DNA from: Bacteroidales bacterium
Lineage (GTDB): Bacteria; Bacteroidota; Bacteroidia; Bacteroidales; P3
Direction of reading: 5' to 3'
Length of the DNA stretch: 35,240 nucleotides
Assembly (NCBI GenBank): GCA_017530105.1
Contig: JAFXMW010000038.1
Coordinates: forward strand, 1-35,240
Under the pieces are notes generated by a model. It searched no databases, was not told the origin of the DNA, and was given only the letters and a program-made list of their open reading frames with translations. A program made the position numbers and the translations under genes. Numbering within the stretch: position 1 is the stretch's first letter; every line of letters begins with the position of its first letter. Shown in pieces: positions 16,720 to 25,145 of the stretch.

Positions 16720-16777
16720 ATTTCTCCCATATTTCTCCCATATTTCTCCCATCCTGCATGGGAGAAATATGGGAGAA
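16720..16777. repeat. 11-bp tandem repeat forming a 20-bp hairpin
   Basis: ATTTCTCCCAT occurs three times in tandem (16720-16730, 16731-16741, 16742-16752). After the 5-nt loop CCTGC it is repeated inverted about twice (16758-16777). The arms 16733-16752 and 16758-16777 pair perfectly over 20 bp. It starts 28 nt after a stop codon at the end of the ileS run, so it could end transcription there, although no T-tract follows. Confidence 0.85.
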
Positions 16778-16904
16778 CTGACGCTGAAGAAACGGTGAAC
16801 GAGCGAACCTGCAACCACACCGCAAACCGCACGACAACACACTTTGCAGCACCCCCGGCAAACACTTGTAAAAGAAAAAATATTTCTAATTGAAAAAAAA
16901 AGCG

Positions 16905-16912
16905 TATCTTTG
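16905..16912 (+). promoter_or_regulatory. purA promoter, -7 element
   Basis: TATCTTTG matches TAnnTTTG, with an A-rich spacer (16893-16901) and a TTTC at 16883-16886 near the -33 position. It lies upstream of the ATG at 16956 and inside the reading frame opened by the TTG at 16890, which argues for the later start. Confidence 0.7.
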
Positions 16913-16955
16913 CATACGATATTTAAACAACAATATTAATCTAACTCACATTACA

Positions 16956-18260
16956 ATGAGCAAAGTAGACGTACTGCTGGGTCTCCAGTGGGGAGACGAG
17001 GGCAAGGGCAAAATAGTCGATGTCCTCACTCCGGGATACGATGTAATAGCCCGCTTCCAAGGCGGACCCAACGCTGGCCACACCATAGAATTCAATGGCA
17101 TCAAGCATGTATTGCATATCATTCCTTCAGGAATATTCCACGAAGACAAACTGAACGTCATAGGCAACGGCGTGCTGATTGAGCCCAACATTTTCAAGAT
17201 AGAAGTGGAAGCACTGAAACAGAAAGGCGTGGATGCCACAAAGAACCTGTTCATCTCCAAGAAAGCCCACCTCATTCTGCCTTCCCACCGCCTGCTCGAC
17301 GCCGCCAACGAACAAGCAAAAGGCAATGCCAAAATCGGCTCCACACTGAAAGGCATCGGACCGGCATACACCGACAAAATCGCCCGCGTGGGTCTACGCA
17401 TCGGCGACATCACGGCTTTCGACTTCCGTGAAAAATACGAGCTGCTCAAATGCCAGCACCTGCAAACCGCCCATACCCTCAACTTCGACATAGCCTCGTT
17501 CACCATTGACGGAATGGGGATTGACGAATACGAGAAGAAATGGCTCGACTCGCTCAACTTGCTTAAGCAGTTCCGCCTCATCAGCAGCGAATACTTCATC
17601 AACCAATGCCTCGACGAGGGCAAGAAAGTGCTTGCCGAAGGCGCCCAGGGCTCGATGCTCGACATCGACTTCGGTTCCTATCCCTTTGTCACCTCGTCCA
17701 GCACCATCACCGCCGGTGTCTGCTCCGGCTTAGGTGTCGCCCCGTCGCGCATCGGCCGCGTTATGGGTATCAGCAAAGCCTATTGCACCCGCGTGGGCGC
17801 AGGCCCATTCCCCACTGAGCTTTTCGACGAAACAGGAAGGTTGCTGTGCGACCTGGGACACGAATACGGTGCCACAACAGGACGTCCACGCCGCTGCGGA
17901 TGGATTGACATCCCCGCCCTACGCTACGCCTGCATGCTCAACGGGGTCACCGACCTCTTTGTCACCAAGCCCGATGTGATGAACGATTTTGAGGAAATCA
18001 AGATGTGTGTGGACTACGACATCGACGGCCACCGCACCAATGAGATACCGTTCGAATTCAACGAGGTGGAAATCAAACCCCAGCTCCGTTCCTTCCCCGG
18101 TTGGTGCCAGAGCCTGGAAGGCATTACCGACTACAACGCACTGCCACAGAACCTGCTCAACTATCTCGACGCACTTGAGATTGCCACCGGAGTGCCTGTG
18201 CTGGCGGTGTCCATTAGTCCCGACCGCAAGGATGTCCTCTTCAAAAAGAACCTCGGCTGA
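16956..18260 (+). CDS. purA: Adenylosuccinate synthase
   Basis: PurA joins IMP and aspartate with GTP hydrolysis to form adenylosuccinate, the first step from IMP to AMP. It therefore consumes the product of PurH encoded at the left of the window. The chosen ATG at 16956 gives 434 residues, normal for the family, and starts MSKVDVLLGLQWGDEGKGK. The P-loop is GDEGKGK (13-19) with catalytic D14; GGPNAGHT supplies the second catalytic residue, H42. STLKGIGPAYTDK and the late TTGRPRRCGWID segment are also diagnostic. An upstream in-frame TTG at 16890 is rejected because the promoter lies inside that extension. It has its own promoter and no close neighbour. Confidence 0.97.
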   Translation: MSKVDVLLGLQWGDEGKGKIVDVLTPGYDVIARFQGGPNAGHTIEFNGIKHVLHIIPSGIFHEDKLNVIGNGVLIEPNIFKIEVEALKQKGVDATKNLFISKKAHLILPSHRLLDAANEQAKGNAKIGSTLKGIGPAYTDKIARVGLRIGDITAFDFREKYELLKCQHLQTAHTLNFDIASFTIDGMGIDEYEKKWLDSLNLLKQFRLISSEYFINQCLDEGKKVLAEGAQGSMLDIDFGSYPFVTSSSTITAGVCSGLGVAPSRIGRVMGISKAYCTRVGAGPFPTELFDETGRLLCDLGHEYGATTGRPRRCGWIDIPALRYACMLNGVTDLFVTKPDVMNDFEEIKMCVDYDIDGHRTNEIPFEFNEVEIKPQLRSFPGWCQSLEGITDYNALPQNLLNYLDALEIATGVPVLAVSISPDRKDVLFKKNLG

Positions 18261-18273
18261 ACAAAAATGACAC

Positions 18274-18297
18274 CCCTGTAAACAATGTGATACAGGG
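18274..18297 (+). terminator. Weak stem-loop after purA
   Basis: CCCTGTA (18274-18280) pairs with TACAGGG (18291-18297), 13 nt past the purA stop codon. No T-tract follows directly, so terminator function is uncertain. Confidence 0.35.
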
Positions 18298-18385
18298 CGT
18301 TGCAAAAAAGTAAACATATTTTTTTAACTTTTGAAACAATAAAAAATTAATTATCGCGTTTCTTAGGGCAAAACTTATTTATGAG

Positions 18386-19438
18386 ATGAAAAAGATAGTT
18401 CTTTTGCTCCTTCTTGCCTTGCCGTTGTTATCAATGGCCCAGACCAAGATTAAAGAGACCCAGGTGCCCAAATCGGTTTTGAACGCACTGGAAAGAAAGT
18501 ACGACTCCTACAAGGTGAAAACCTGGTACCGCTCACCGGGACAATACGTTGCTGAATTCGTCTACGACGGACAGAACGGACGGGCCTATTTCACCCACAA
18601 CGGCGACTGGCAATACAGCTCCTTCCCCACCAAGGCCGAGGACTGCCCCACAGCCATGAACCGCTATTTCGTTGACAATTACCCCGGCTATCGCATCCGC
18701 TCCATCGACTATGTGGAACAGATGGACGGCGATGTCTATTACCGCATGATGATTGTCAAGACCGGTGTGGGTTACGAGGATAATGAGCTGATTTTCGACC
18801 CCCGAGGCCGTCTGCAGAAAAGCAACGCCCCCGACCCCGATGCAGTAAAGCGCGAATTCTACACCCTCAACAACCCTGATGATGAAGAGACTAACGACGA
18901 ACGCCTGAACAAGCTAAAGAGCAACAAGGGTGGCAAGCGTCCGGCTCCCGTCGAAGACGTGCCCGAAGTGCTGAGCATCGACACCACCTCCGACATCACC
19001 GCCCATTTCGGCAAAATCTGTCCCCCCTCAAAGGTGGTGGAAGGTCCCGAATGGGTCAACCGCACTCCCGGTCTTGTGGTGGCTTACTACATCAACCGTC
19101 AAGGGGTTGAAATGGAAGAGGTGTACGATGTGGCTTCCGATGCCCACATGATGAGTGGCAAAGTGCTGGACAAGAAACACTACACTGCCGCAATCGTGAA
19201 ATACCTCGACCAGAAATTCAAAGGCGAAAGCTACAAGATTGAGCGTATGATTGTCTACACCTACGACACCAAATGGCGCATCGACGGTAAAAAGCCCAAG
19301 CCCTACACCTATGTAGTGGTCAGCCAGAAAGTCAAGGGATTAGGCAACAAACTCAAATTCACCCGTATGGAATTTGATGCCGGTGGCAACTTCACAGGCT
19401 TGCTGGCTCAGCCTCTCGACAAGAACGACATTCAATAA
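18386..19438 (+). CDS. Secreted PepSY-like (putative beta-lactamase-inhibitor-like) protein
   Basis: The 350-residue product begins with a clear signal peptide (MKKIVLLLLLALPLLSMAQ) and is expected in the periplasm or at the surface. The mature part looks like two PepSY/BLIP-like modules. The first, about 25-150, runs from VPKSVLNALERKYDSYKVKTWYR through FVYDGQNGRAYFTHNGDW. The second, about 205-345, follows a charged linker (DDEETNDERLNKLKSNKGGKR). Members of this Bacteroidota group are common and mostly uncharacterised; inhibition of a lactamase or protease should not be assumed. A possible promoter (TAACTTTTG, one base longer than consensus) ends at 18333. A strong terminator follows at 19462-19503, so the gene is probably monocistronic. 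Confidence 0.75.
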   Translation: MKKIVLLLLLALPLLSMAQTKIKETQVPKSVLNALERKYDSYKVKTWYRSPGQYVAEFVYDGQNGRAYFTHNGDWQYSSFPTKAEDCPTAMNRYFVDNYPGYRIRSIDYVEQMDGDVYYRMMIVKTGVGYEDNELIFDPRGRLQKSNAPDPDAVKREFYTLNNPDDEETNDERLNKLKSNKGGKRPAPVEDVPEVLSIDTTSDITAHFGKICPPSKVVEGPEWVNRTPGLVVAYYINRQGVEMEEVYDVASDAHMMSGKVLDKKHYTAAIVKYLDQKFKGESYKIERMIVYTYDTKWRIDGKKPKPYTYVVVSQKVKGLGNKLKFTRMEFDAGGNFTGLLAQPLDKNDIQ

Positions 19439-19461
19439 AAGTAAATTTTTGTTTTCATGAT

Positions 19462-19503
19462 AAAAACTCTGTCTCCATTTATTGTGTGACAGAGTTTTTT
19501 TTT
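19462..19503 (+). terminator. Rho-independent terminator
   Basis: A 12-bp stem pairs 19462-19473 (AAAAACTCTGTC) with 19488-19499, and the T-run continues to about 19503. It lies 23 nt after the PepSY-like gene. The A-rich 5' arm would also allow some function on the opposite strand. Confidence 0.85.
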
Positions 19504-19520
19504 AGGAGATCACACTAACC

Positions 19521-19991
19521 ATGCCTGACCCCGACCGAATAGTCGTCATGTACGGCTCACCTGAGACTATATTCCACAAAAGAGAAAAAGCCGATAAACA
19601 GCTGCACAAACACATCGAAGTGGTTGCCGCAATACTGATTGACGACAATGCCGTCCTTGCCACTCAGCGCGGATACGGCGATTGGAAAGGATGGTGGGAG
19701 TTTCCTGGCGGCAAAATAAAATCTGGCGAGACACACGAGCAGGCCCTCATCCGAGAACTGCGTGAAGAGATGGACACCGACATCACCATAGACCGCTACC
19801 TCACCACCATCGAATACGACTATCCCGACTTCCACCTCACCATGCACTGCTACCTCTGCCATTTGACCGATGGGCATTACACCTTGAAAGAACACCTTGC
19901 TGCCCGCTGGCTCACTGCCGAGACACTGCAAACTGTCCAATGGCTTCCCGCCGATGAAGAGTTGGTTCAAAACCTCTCCTCAATACTATAA
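19521..19991 (+). CDS. Nudix hydrolase, MutT-like
   Basis: This cytosolic enzyme should hydrolyse nucleoside diphosphates linked to X; resemblance to the MutT group suggests oxidised nucleotide clean-up such as 8-oxo-dGTP. The Nudix box is complete apart from one position: GGKIKSGE, then REL and REEM, with Asp where the late Gly usually stands (MDTDI). VVAAILIDDNAVLATQRG is the typical first strand, and WWEFPGG precedes the box. The start is uncertain: the ATG at 19521 gives 156 residues with a 30-residue N-terminal extension, and the ATG at 19548 gives a shorter form. It begins just after the terminator of the preceding gene; no consensus promoter was found. Confidence 0.85.
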   Translation: MPDPDRIVVMYGSPETIFHKREKADKQLHKHIEVVAAILIDDNAVLATQRGYGDWKGWWEFPGGKIKSGETHEQALIRELREEMDTDITIDRYLTTIEYDYPDFHLTMHCYLCHLTDGHYTLKEHLAARWLTAETLQTVQWLPADEELVQNLSSIL

Positions 19992-20127
19992 AGGCAACAA
20001 CTACTGTTTTTCGCAGAACAGGCACTATCCGGGACTTTTACCCTGTTATTACCACCAACAGAATTCAACAGGTTGGATTTATTTTTGGCAATGGCAAAAA
20101 AAAACATGCTTATTGAGGAAAAAAGTG

Positions 20128-20135
20128 TATCTTTG
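20128..20135 (+). promoter_or_regulatory. tRNA-Leu promoter, -7 element
   Basis: TATCTTTG matches TAnnTTTG, placed about 50 nt upstream of the mature tRNA. The stretch 19992-20127 holds no other recognisable feature. Confidence 0.6.
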
Positions 20136-20183
20136 CAATCTGTTTCCGACAATAAGGAAACAGGCAATCATATTGTAAACCAT

Positions 20184-20268
20184 GCGGATATGGCGTAATT
20201 GGTAGCCGCGCTAGACTTAGGATCTAGTGGCGAAAGCCGTAACGGTTCGAGTCCGTTTATCCGCACCA
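20184..20268 (+). tRNA. tRNA-Leu (anticodon UAG)
   Basis: A complete cloverleaf is visible. Acceptor GCGGATA (20184-20190) pairs with TATCCGC (20258-20264), followed by A and an encoded CCA (20266-20268). The anticodon stem CTAGA/TCTAG encloses the loop CTTAGGA, giving anticodon TAG, which reads CUA leucine codons. A long variable arm (GGC, GAAA loop, GCC) marks it as class II. The T arm is AACGG/CCGTT around TTCGAGT. Confidence 0.96.
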
Positions 20269-20274
20269 AGGAAG

Positions 20275-20313
20275 AAAAAAGAGGTATGGCAAAAAACATA
20301 CCTCTTTTTTTTT
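20275..20313 (+). terminator. Rho-independent terminator after tRNA-Leu
   Basis: GAGGTATG (20281-20288) pairs with CATACCTC (20297-20304), extended by A-run/T-run pairing to 14 bp, and is followed by a long T-tract. Confidence 0.92.
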
Positions 20314-20371
20314 ATTTTGGATGCTACTTACAATGCAATAATATTTACTTTTCCACGTTATGAAGATTTGC

Positions 20372-21640
20372 ATGAAAAAGTGTATATTGATAACCCTGAT
20401 AATGCTGATAACCGTGCTGCCAACACGGGCAAGTTACCTGCTCATCCCCATGGACGAGGTGCAGAAAAACCATCTCAAAGCCTATGGAGTGGCTTATTAT
20501 GCCCTGCAACATGAGGTTGAAGTCACATGGCTGCTCAACTACCGCGGAGGCAGTTTTATGATGAAATACGCCGACCTACTGGAGAAAGAATGTCGTTTGC
20601 GCGGTGTAAGTGCCGAAGTGATAGCCGACGGGCAGTCGAGTGCCATCCTCTCCGAGATATCAGACCCCTCGGTGAACATGGATGCCGTCAAGTTGCAAAA
20701 GGCACCCAAAATTGCAGTCTATTCACCAAAGAACAAACTGCCATGGGACGATGCTGTGACATTGGTGCTGACCTATTCCGAAATACCCTACGATGTTGTG
20801 TACGACGAGGAGGTCATTGCCGGAGTACTTCCCACCTACGACTGGCTACACCTGCACCACGAAGATTTCACCGGACAATACGGCAAGTTCTGGGCCAACT
20901 ACCGTAATCAGCAATGGTACATAGAGGATGTCCGCGCCCAAGAAGCCACTGCCGCAAAACTGGGCTACGCCAAAGTGAGCCAGTTGAAGTTGGCAGTAGC
21001 CCACAAGATAAGGGATTTTGTCATGGGTGGAGGGTTCCTCTTTGCCATGTGTTCCGCACCCGACAGCTACGACGTGGCTTTGTCAGCCGAGAATGTTGAC
21101 ATCTGCGATGTCATGTTCGACGGCGACCCCATGCAACCCGATGCCCAGAACCAGCTTGACTATAACAAGACCTTTGCCTTTAAAGACTTCCGCATCAGCA
21201 CCAATCCCCAAGAGTACGAGATTTCAACCATCGATGTCGACGACCGTACACGTCAACGTATCGTGAACGAAAAGAACGACTTCTTCACCCTCTTCGACTT
21301 CTCTGCCAAATGGGATTGGGTCCCCACCATGCTCACCCAAAACCACACACGCATCATCCACGGCTTCATGGGACAAACCACGGCTTTCCGGCGCGACTGC
21401 GTCAAATCCTCGGCGGTGATTCTGGCCGAAAACAAAGCCCTCAACGAGGTGCGTTACCTCCACGGCGAATACGGCAAAGGGACATGGACTTTCCTCGGCG
21501 GCCATGACCCCGAAGACTACCGACATTTCGTAGGCGACCCGCCCACCGACCTCTCACTCTATCCCAACTCACCTGGATACCGACTGATACTCAACAATAT
21601 TCTTTTCCCAGCGGCAAAGAAAGAGAAACACAAAACTTGA
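20372..21640 (+). CDS. Exported GATase1-like protein (often annotated asparagine synthetase B)
   Basis: The protein starts with a signal peptide (MKKCILITLIMLITVLPTRAS) when the ATG at 20372 is used; an ATG four codons earlier (20360) is also possible. The mature part begins YLLIPMDEVQKNHLKAYGVAYYAL, a segment I associate with a Bacteroidota family commonly labelled 'asparagine synthetase B'. That label is doubtful: there is no Cys at position 2 of a mature N-terminal amidotransferase and no ATP-pyrophosphatase SGGxDS motif. The fold is more likely the class I glutamine-amidotransferase-like type (IAVYSPKN, VLTYSEIPYDVV, FVMGGGFLFAMCSAPDSYD). An intact Cys-His-Glu triad is not obvious. It heads a run of four genes for exported or envelope proteins. 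Confidence 0.7.
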   Translation: MKKCILITLIMLITVLPTRASYLLIPMDEVQKNHLKAYGVAYYALQHEVEVTWLLNYRGGSFMMKYADLLEKECRLRGVSAEVIADGQSSAILSEISDPSVNMDAVKLQKAPKIAVYSPKNKLPWDDAVTLVLTYSEIPYDVVYDEEVIAGVLPTYDWLHLHHEDFTGQYGKFWANYRNQQWYIEDVRAQEATAAKLGYAKVSQLKLAVAHKIRDFVMGGGFLFAMCSAPDSYDVALSAENVDICDVMFDGDPMQPDAQNQLDYNKTFAFKDFRISTNPQEYEISTIDVDDRTRQRIVNEKNDFFTLFDFSAKWDWVPTMLTQNHTRIIHGFMGQTTAFRRDCVKSSAVILAENKALNEVRYLHGEYGKGTWTFLGGHDPEDYRHFVGDPPTDLSLYPNSPGYRLILNNILFPAAKKEKHKT

Positions 21641-21677
21641 ACAAACAGCTAAACAAAACAGCACACCATTCCTTGAA

Positions 21678-22991
21678 ATGAAACACATCTATATCATATT
21701 ATCCGCCATCCTGCTCACCATCCCCGTTGCGGCGCAGACATGGACCAACTACAATACCAAAAATTCGGAACTGACCGGCAACAACATCCTTGCCATTACT
21801 GCCGACAACCGCGGCACCGTATGGGTTGGCACCACACAAGGACTGAACAGCTATAAAGACGGAAGGTGGACAGACTACTCCGACTTCAACGAGAAACTAA
21901 AGAACCAGTTTGTCAACTGCCTCATGTCCGAGGGCAACACCCTTTGGATAGGCACCGACGACTATGGAGTGATTGAATTCAACGGCAACCGTTGGTATGA
22001 GCACAGCGAAGAGACCCGTCGTCTGAACATGAAATACATACGCGACATCGCCGTCGACCATGCCGGAGTAAAATGGGTCGGCGTCACACTGAGCGGCTTT
22101 GTCCAATTCGACGGGGTCAACTGGAACAAATACACCGCCTCCGAAAGCGGCTTGCTAAGCGATTTCATCCTTTGCGTGGTAGTCGACAGCCGCGACCGCA
22201 AATGGATAGGCACCAACGACGGCCTTTGTGTCTTCGACGGCAACCGCTGGCTTTCCTACACCACCAAAAACTCCAAAATCCCCCACAATATCGTCCTTTC
22301 CATTGCCATCGACAAAGACAATAACAAATGGATTGGCACCCTCGAAGGCCTTTGCCGTTTTGACGGGGAAAACTGGAAAACCTACAACACCGACAACTGC
22401 CCCATTCCCGGCAACCAAGTCAACGACCTCGCCATCGACCGCAACGGCCTGCTTTGGATGGCCACCGAAGGGGGCGTTGCCGTTTTCGACTGCAATGACC
22501 GTTGGGACACCTTCCGTGCCGGCGACAACCTGCCGCGCTGCATGTATCAGAACGTTGCCATCGACCGCAACGGCAACTACTGGTTCGGCACCGACGAAAA
22601 AGGCATCTACTGCCTGTCGGGCTACAAAATGGCCGAACCCACCGTGGCCGAGAACAACCAAGAAGAAAGCATCGGGGAAACTTCAACCGAAGAAAACAAC
22701 ATCTCCAATAACGGCAAATCACAGAAAGCCGAAAGCAAGAAAACCGAAACAACCGAGTCCGAAGACCGCATCAAACTCACCCCCAACCTTGAGGAAGGAT
22801 ACCTCACCATCACCATGAACTCCCCCGAAGCGCAAGTCACCTTCCTCAACGCCAAAGGCGAGAAAGTACGCACCGTACCCCGCTACATCAACGGAAGCCA
22901 TATCAACATCTCCAAGATGAAGAAAGGCACCTATACCGTAAAAGTCAAAACCCAAAACGGAACACGCACAGCCAAATTCACATTGAAATAA
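21678..22991 (+). CDS. Seven-bladed beta-propeller protein with T9SS sorting domain
   Basis: A signal peptide (about 1-19, ending VAAQ) is followed by seven repeats of about 40 residues, each with a W-[IVMF]-[GA]-[TV] core: VWVGTTQGL, LWIGTDDYG, KWVGVTLSG, KWIGTNDGL, KWIGTLEGL, LWMATEGGV, YWFGTDEKG. These resemble the 'two-component regulator propeller' repeats of hybrid sensor kinases, but here no membrane, kinase or DNA-binding domain follows. Residues about 316-363 are a Glu/Lys/Asn/Ser-rich linker, and about 364-437 a T9SS-type C-terminal domain (AQVTFLNAKGEKVRTV, KKGTYTVKVKTQNG). The protein is therefore expected to be a surface or secreted binding protein; ligand unknown. It lies 37 nt after its upstream neighbour and 31 nt before the DsbD-like gene. 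Confidence 0.85.
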   Translation: MKHIYIILSAILLTIPVAAQTWTNYNTKNSELTGNNILAITADNRGTVWVGTTQGLNSYKDGRWTDYSDFNEKLKNQFVNCLMSEGNTLWIGTDDYGVIEFNGNRWYEHSEETRRLNMKYIRDIAVDHAGVKWVGVTLSGFVQFDGVNWNKYTASESGLLSDFILCVVVDSRDRKWIGTNDGLCVFDGNRWLSYTTKNSKIPHNIVLSIAIDKDNNKWIGTLEGLCRFDGENWKTYNTDNCPIPGNQVNDLAIDRNGLLWMATEGGVAVFDCNDRWDTFRAGDNLPRCMYQNVAIDRNGNYWFGTDEKGIYCLSGYKMAEPTVAENNQEESIGETSTEENNISNNGKSQKAESKKTETTESEDRIKLTPNLEEGYLTITMNSPEAQVTFLNAKGEKVRTVPRYINGSHINISKMKKGTYTVKVKTQNGTRTAKFTLK

Positions 22992-23022
22992 TAACCGAAA
23001 ACAAAGAAACAATATCTCCCTT

Positions 23023-25080
23023 ATGAAAAAATCCTTATCGTTTTTCCTGTTTCTCGGTCTGGTCTGGGCCAGCATGGCACAGATAATGGACCCCGTCAAA
23101 TGGTCTTTCCAAGTAAAAGACCTCAATGAAAACCAGTCGGAATTGGTGTTCATCGCCCAACTCGACGAGGGCTGGCACCTTTATTCCCAGCACACCGACC
23201 CCATGGGTCCCATCGGAATCTCCTTCGAGTTCACCCCCTCGAAAGACTACACCCTAAAGGGCAAAGTGAGTGAGCCAAAACCTCATGAGGAGTTCGACAA
23301 TGACTTCAAATGTACCGTGCGCTCCTTTAGTGGACGTGTGGTGTTCCGTCAGAAAATCGAGCGTCTTTCCTCTAAAGACTTTACAGTCAAAGGCACCTAC
23401 AGCTATCAGCTGTGCAACAACGGCTCATGCATTGCCCCCGACGACCGTGATTTCACCTTCTCGGTAAAGGGTGCGTCGCAGCCATTGGCCAACGATATGG
23501 TGAACAATGAAGAGCCCACCCCCGACACTGCCGCTGAAACAATACAGGAGCCCGAAGCTGCCACCGACACCGTGTTGACAACTGCCGTGGCCGACACCGA
23601 AGAGCAGCCCGAAGGGAAAGAGCAATCTCTTGCCGTGGTCTTCCTGCTGGCTCTGCTGGGCGGCATCCTCACCATGTTCACCCCCTGCGTCTTCCCCATG
23701 ATACCCATGACCGTCAACTTCTTCATGAACAGCACCGACGACAAGCGTGCCTCGCGCCGCCAAGCCTGGTTCTTCGGCTTCTCCATTGTCTTCCTCTTCG
23801 CCATCCTGGGAGCCATCCTCACCCTCATCTTCGGCCCCGAAGCGCTCTATTTCATCGGCACCCACTGGGTTCCCAACCTCATCTTCTTTGTCATCTTCCT
23901 TATCTTCTCCCTCAGCTTCTTTGGCCTGTTTGAAATCAAGATGCCCGAAAAGTGGATTAACAAGTCCGACGAGCAAGCCGACAAAGGCGGACTCCTTGCC
24001 CCCTTCTTCATTGCCCTCACCACCGTACTCGTCTCCTTCAGCTGCACCGGACCCATCCTTGGTGCCGCACTGGTGAGCCTCTCCACCAGCACCACCGACC
24101 GCTGGGTCTCCCTCATCACCATGCTGGGCTTCGGCATCGGTTTTGCCGCACCCTTCACCCTGCTGGCCATGTTCCCCTCCGTGCTCAAAAACATGAAGTC
24201 CGGCGGCTGGCTCAACACCGTCAAAGTGGTGTTCGCCTTCCTCGAACTGGCCTTTGGTCTCAAATTCCTCTCCATGGCCGACCTCTACTGCAACTGGCGC
24301 CTGCTCGACCGCGAAACCTATCTGGCTCTCTGGATTGTCATCTTCGGCCTCATGGGCATCTACCTGTTGGGCAAACTCAAATTCAAAGGCGATGAAGACC
24401 TCCCCCACATCGGCGTTGTCCGTCTCTTCCTGGCCATACTCGACTTAGCCTTTGTCGTCTACATGATTCCCGGCCTGTGGGGTGCCCCGCTCAAAGCCAT
24501 CTCAGGCTTCATCCCGCCCATGGAAACCCAAGACTTCAACATCGAACGCACCGTCGAAGAACACGCCTCCACTATCACCTACAGCCCGGGCGCTGCCACG
24601 CAAGACCTTGGCACCCGAAAATATGCCGACAAACTCCACATGCCCACAGGCTTCAACGGCTTCTTCGACCTCAACGAAGCCAAAGCCTACGCCAAACAAG
24701 TGGGCAAACCCATCTTCATCGACTTCACCGGCAAAACCTGTGCCAACTGCCGCGAAATGGAGCATTATGTCTGGGCCGACAAGGAAGTGAAGGAAATCCT
24801 CACCACCAAATTCGTCATGTGCGGACTGTACGTCGACGAAAACACCATCGACCTCCCCGAAGAGGAATGGATTACCGACAACAACGGCCGTGTGCTGAAA
24901 ACCCTTGGCCGCCGCAACCTCTACTACGAGAAAAGCATGTACAACATGAACGCCCAACCCTACTACGTCATCATCGACCCCGAAGGCAACGTGCTGACCA
25001 AGGAGAACTACAAATACGACCGCGACGTGCAGAAATTCATCGCCTACCTCAACGAAGGCCTTAACAACTACAAACAATAG
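23023..25080 (+). CDS. dsbD: Thiol:disulfide interchange protein DsbD-like
   Basis: DsbD-type proteins carry electrons from cytoplasmic thioredoxin across the inner membrane to periplasmic thiol proteins. The 685 residues show all three modules after a signal peptide (1-19). The N-terminal periplasmic domain (about 20-150) has the reactive pair C131/C136 in YQLCNNGSCIAP. The membrane core (about 205-500) has the paired Cys C222 (TPCVFPMIP) and C341 (FSCTGPILG). The C-terminal thioredoxin domain has CANC at 573-576. A Glu/Thr-rich linker joins the first two. Its companions in the run are exported proteins, at least one Cys-containing, so it may serve their folding; that is inference. A hairpin follows the stop codon. 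Confidence 0.92.
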   Translation: MKKSLSFFLFLGLVWASMAQIMDPVKWSFQVKDLNENQSELVFIAQLDEGWHLYSQHTDPMGPIGISFEFTPSKDYTLKGKVSEPKPHEEFDNDFKCTVRSFSGRVVFRQKIERLSSKDFTVKGTYSYQLCNNGSCIAPDDRDFTFSVKGASQPLANDMVNNEEPTPDTAAETIQEPEAATDTVLTTAVADTEEQPEGKEQSLAVVFLLALLGGILTMFTPCVFPMIPMTVNFFMNSTDDKRASRRQAWFFGFSIVFLFAILGAILTLIFGPEALYFIGTHWVPNLIFFVIFLIFSLSFFGLFEIKMPEKWINKSDEQADKGGLLAPFFIALTTVLVSFSCTGPILGAALVSLSTSTTDRWVSLITMLGFGIGFAAPFTLLAMFPSVLKNMKSGGWLNTVKVVFAFLELAFGLKFLSMADLYCNWRLLDRETYLALWIVIFGLMGIYLLGKLKFKGDEDLPHIGVVRLFLAILDLAFVVYMIPGLWGAPLKAISGFIPPMETQDFNIERTVEEHASTITYSPGAATQDLGTRKYADKLHMPTGFNGFFDLNEAKAYAKQVGKPIFIDFTGKTCANCREMEHYVWADKEVKEILTTKFVMCGLYVDENTIDLPEEEWITDNNGRVLKTLGRRNLYYEKSMYNMNAQPYYVIIDPEGNVLTKENYKYDRDVQKFIAYLNEGLNNYKQ

Positions 25081-25088
25081 CAACACCC

Positions 25089-25123
25089 TATGGGCAAGCC
25101 TGCCGACCGCAGACTTGCCCATA
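25089..25123 (+). terminator. Intercistronic stem-loop after dsbD-like gene
   Basis: TATGGGCAAG (25089-25098) pairs perfectly with CTTGCCCATA (25114-25123), 8 nt after the stop codon. Only a short pyrimidine stretch follows, so partial termination or mRNA stabilisation is possible. Confidence 0.5.
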
Positions 25124-25145
25124 CTCTGCATATCCTTTCTCAGCC

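Noticed and set aside
16890-16955. Earlier TTG start for purA
   Set aside because: The extension contains the -7 promoter element and adds residues absent from the family.
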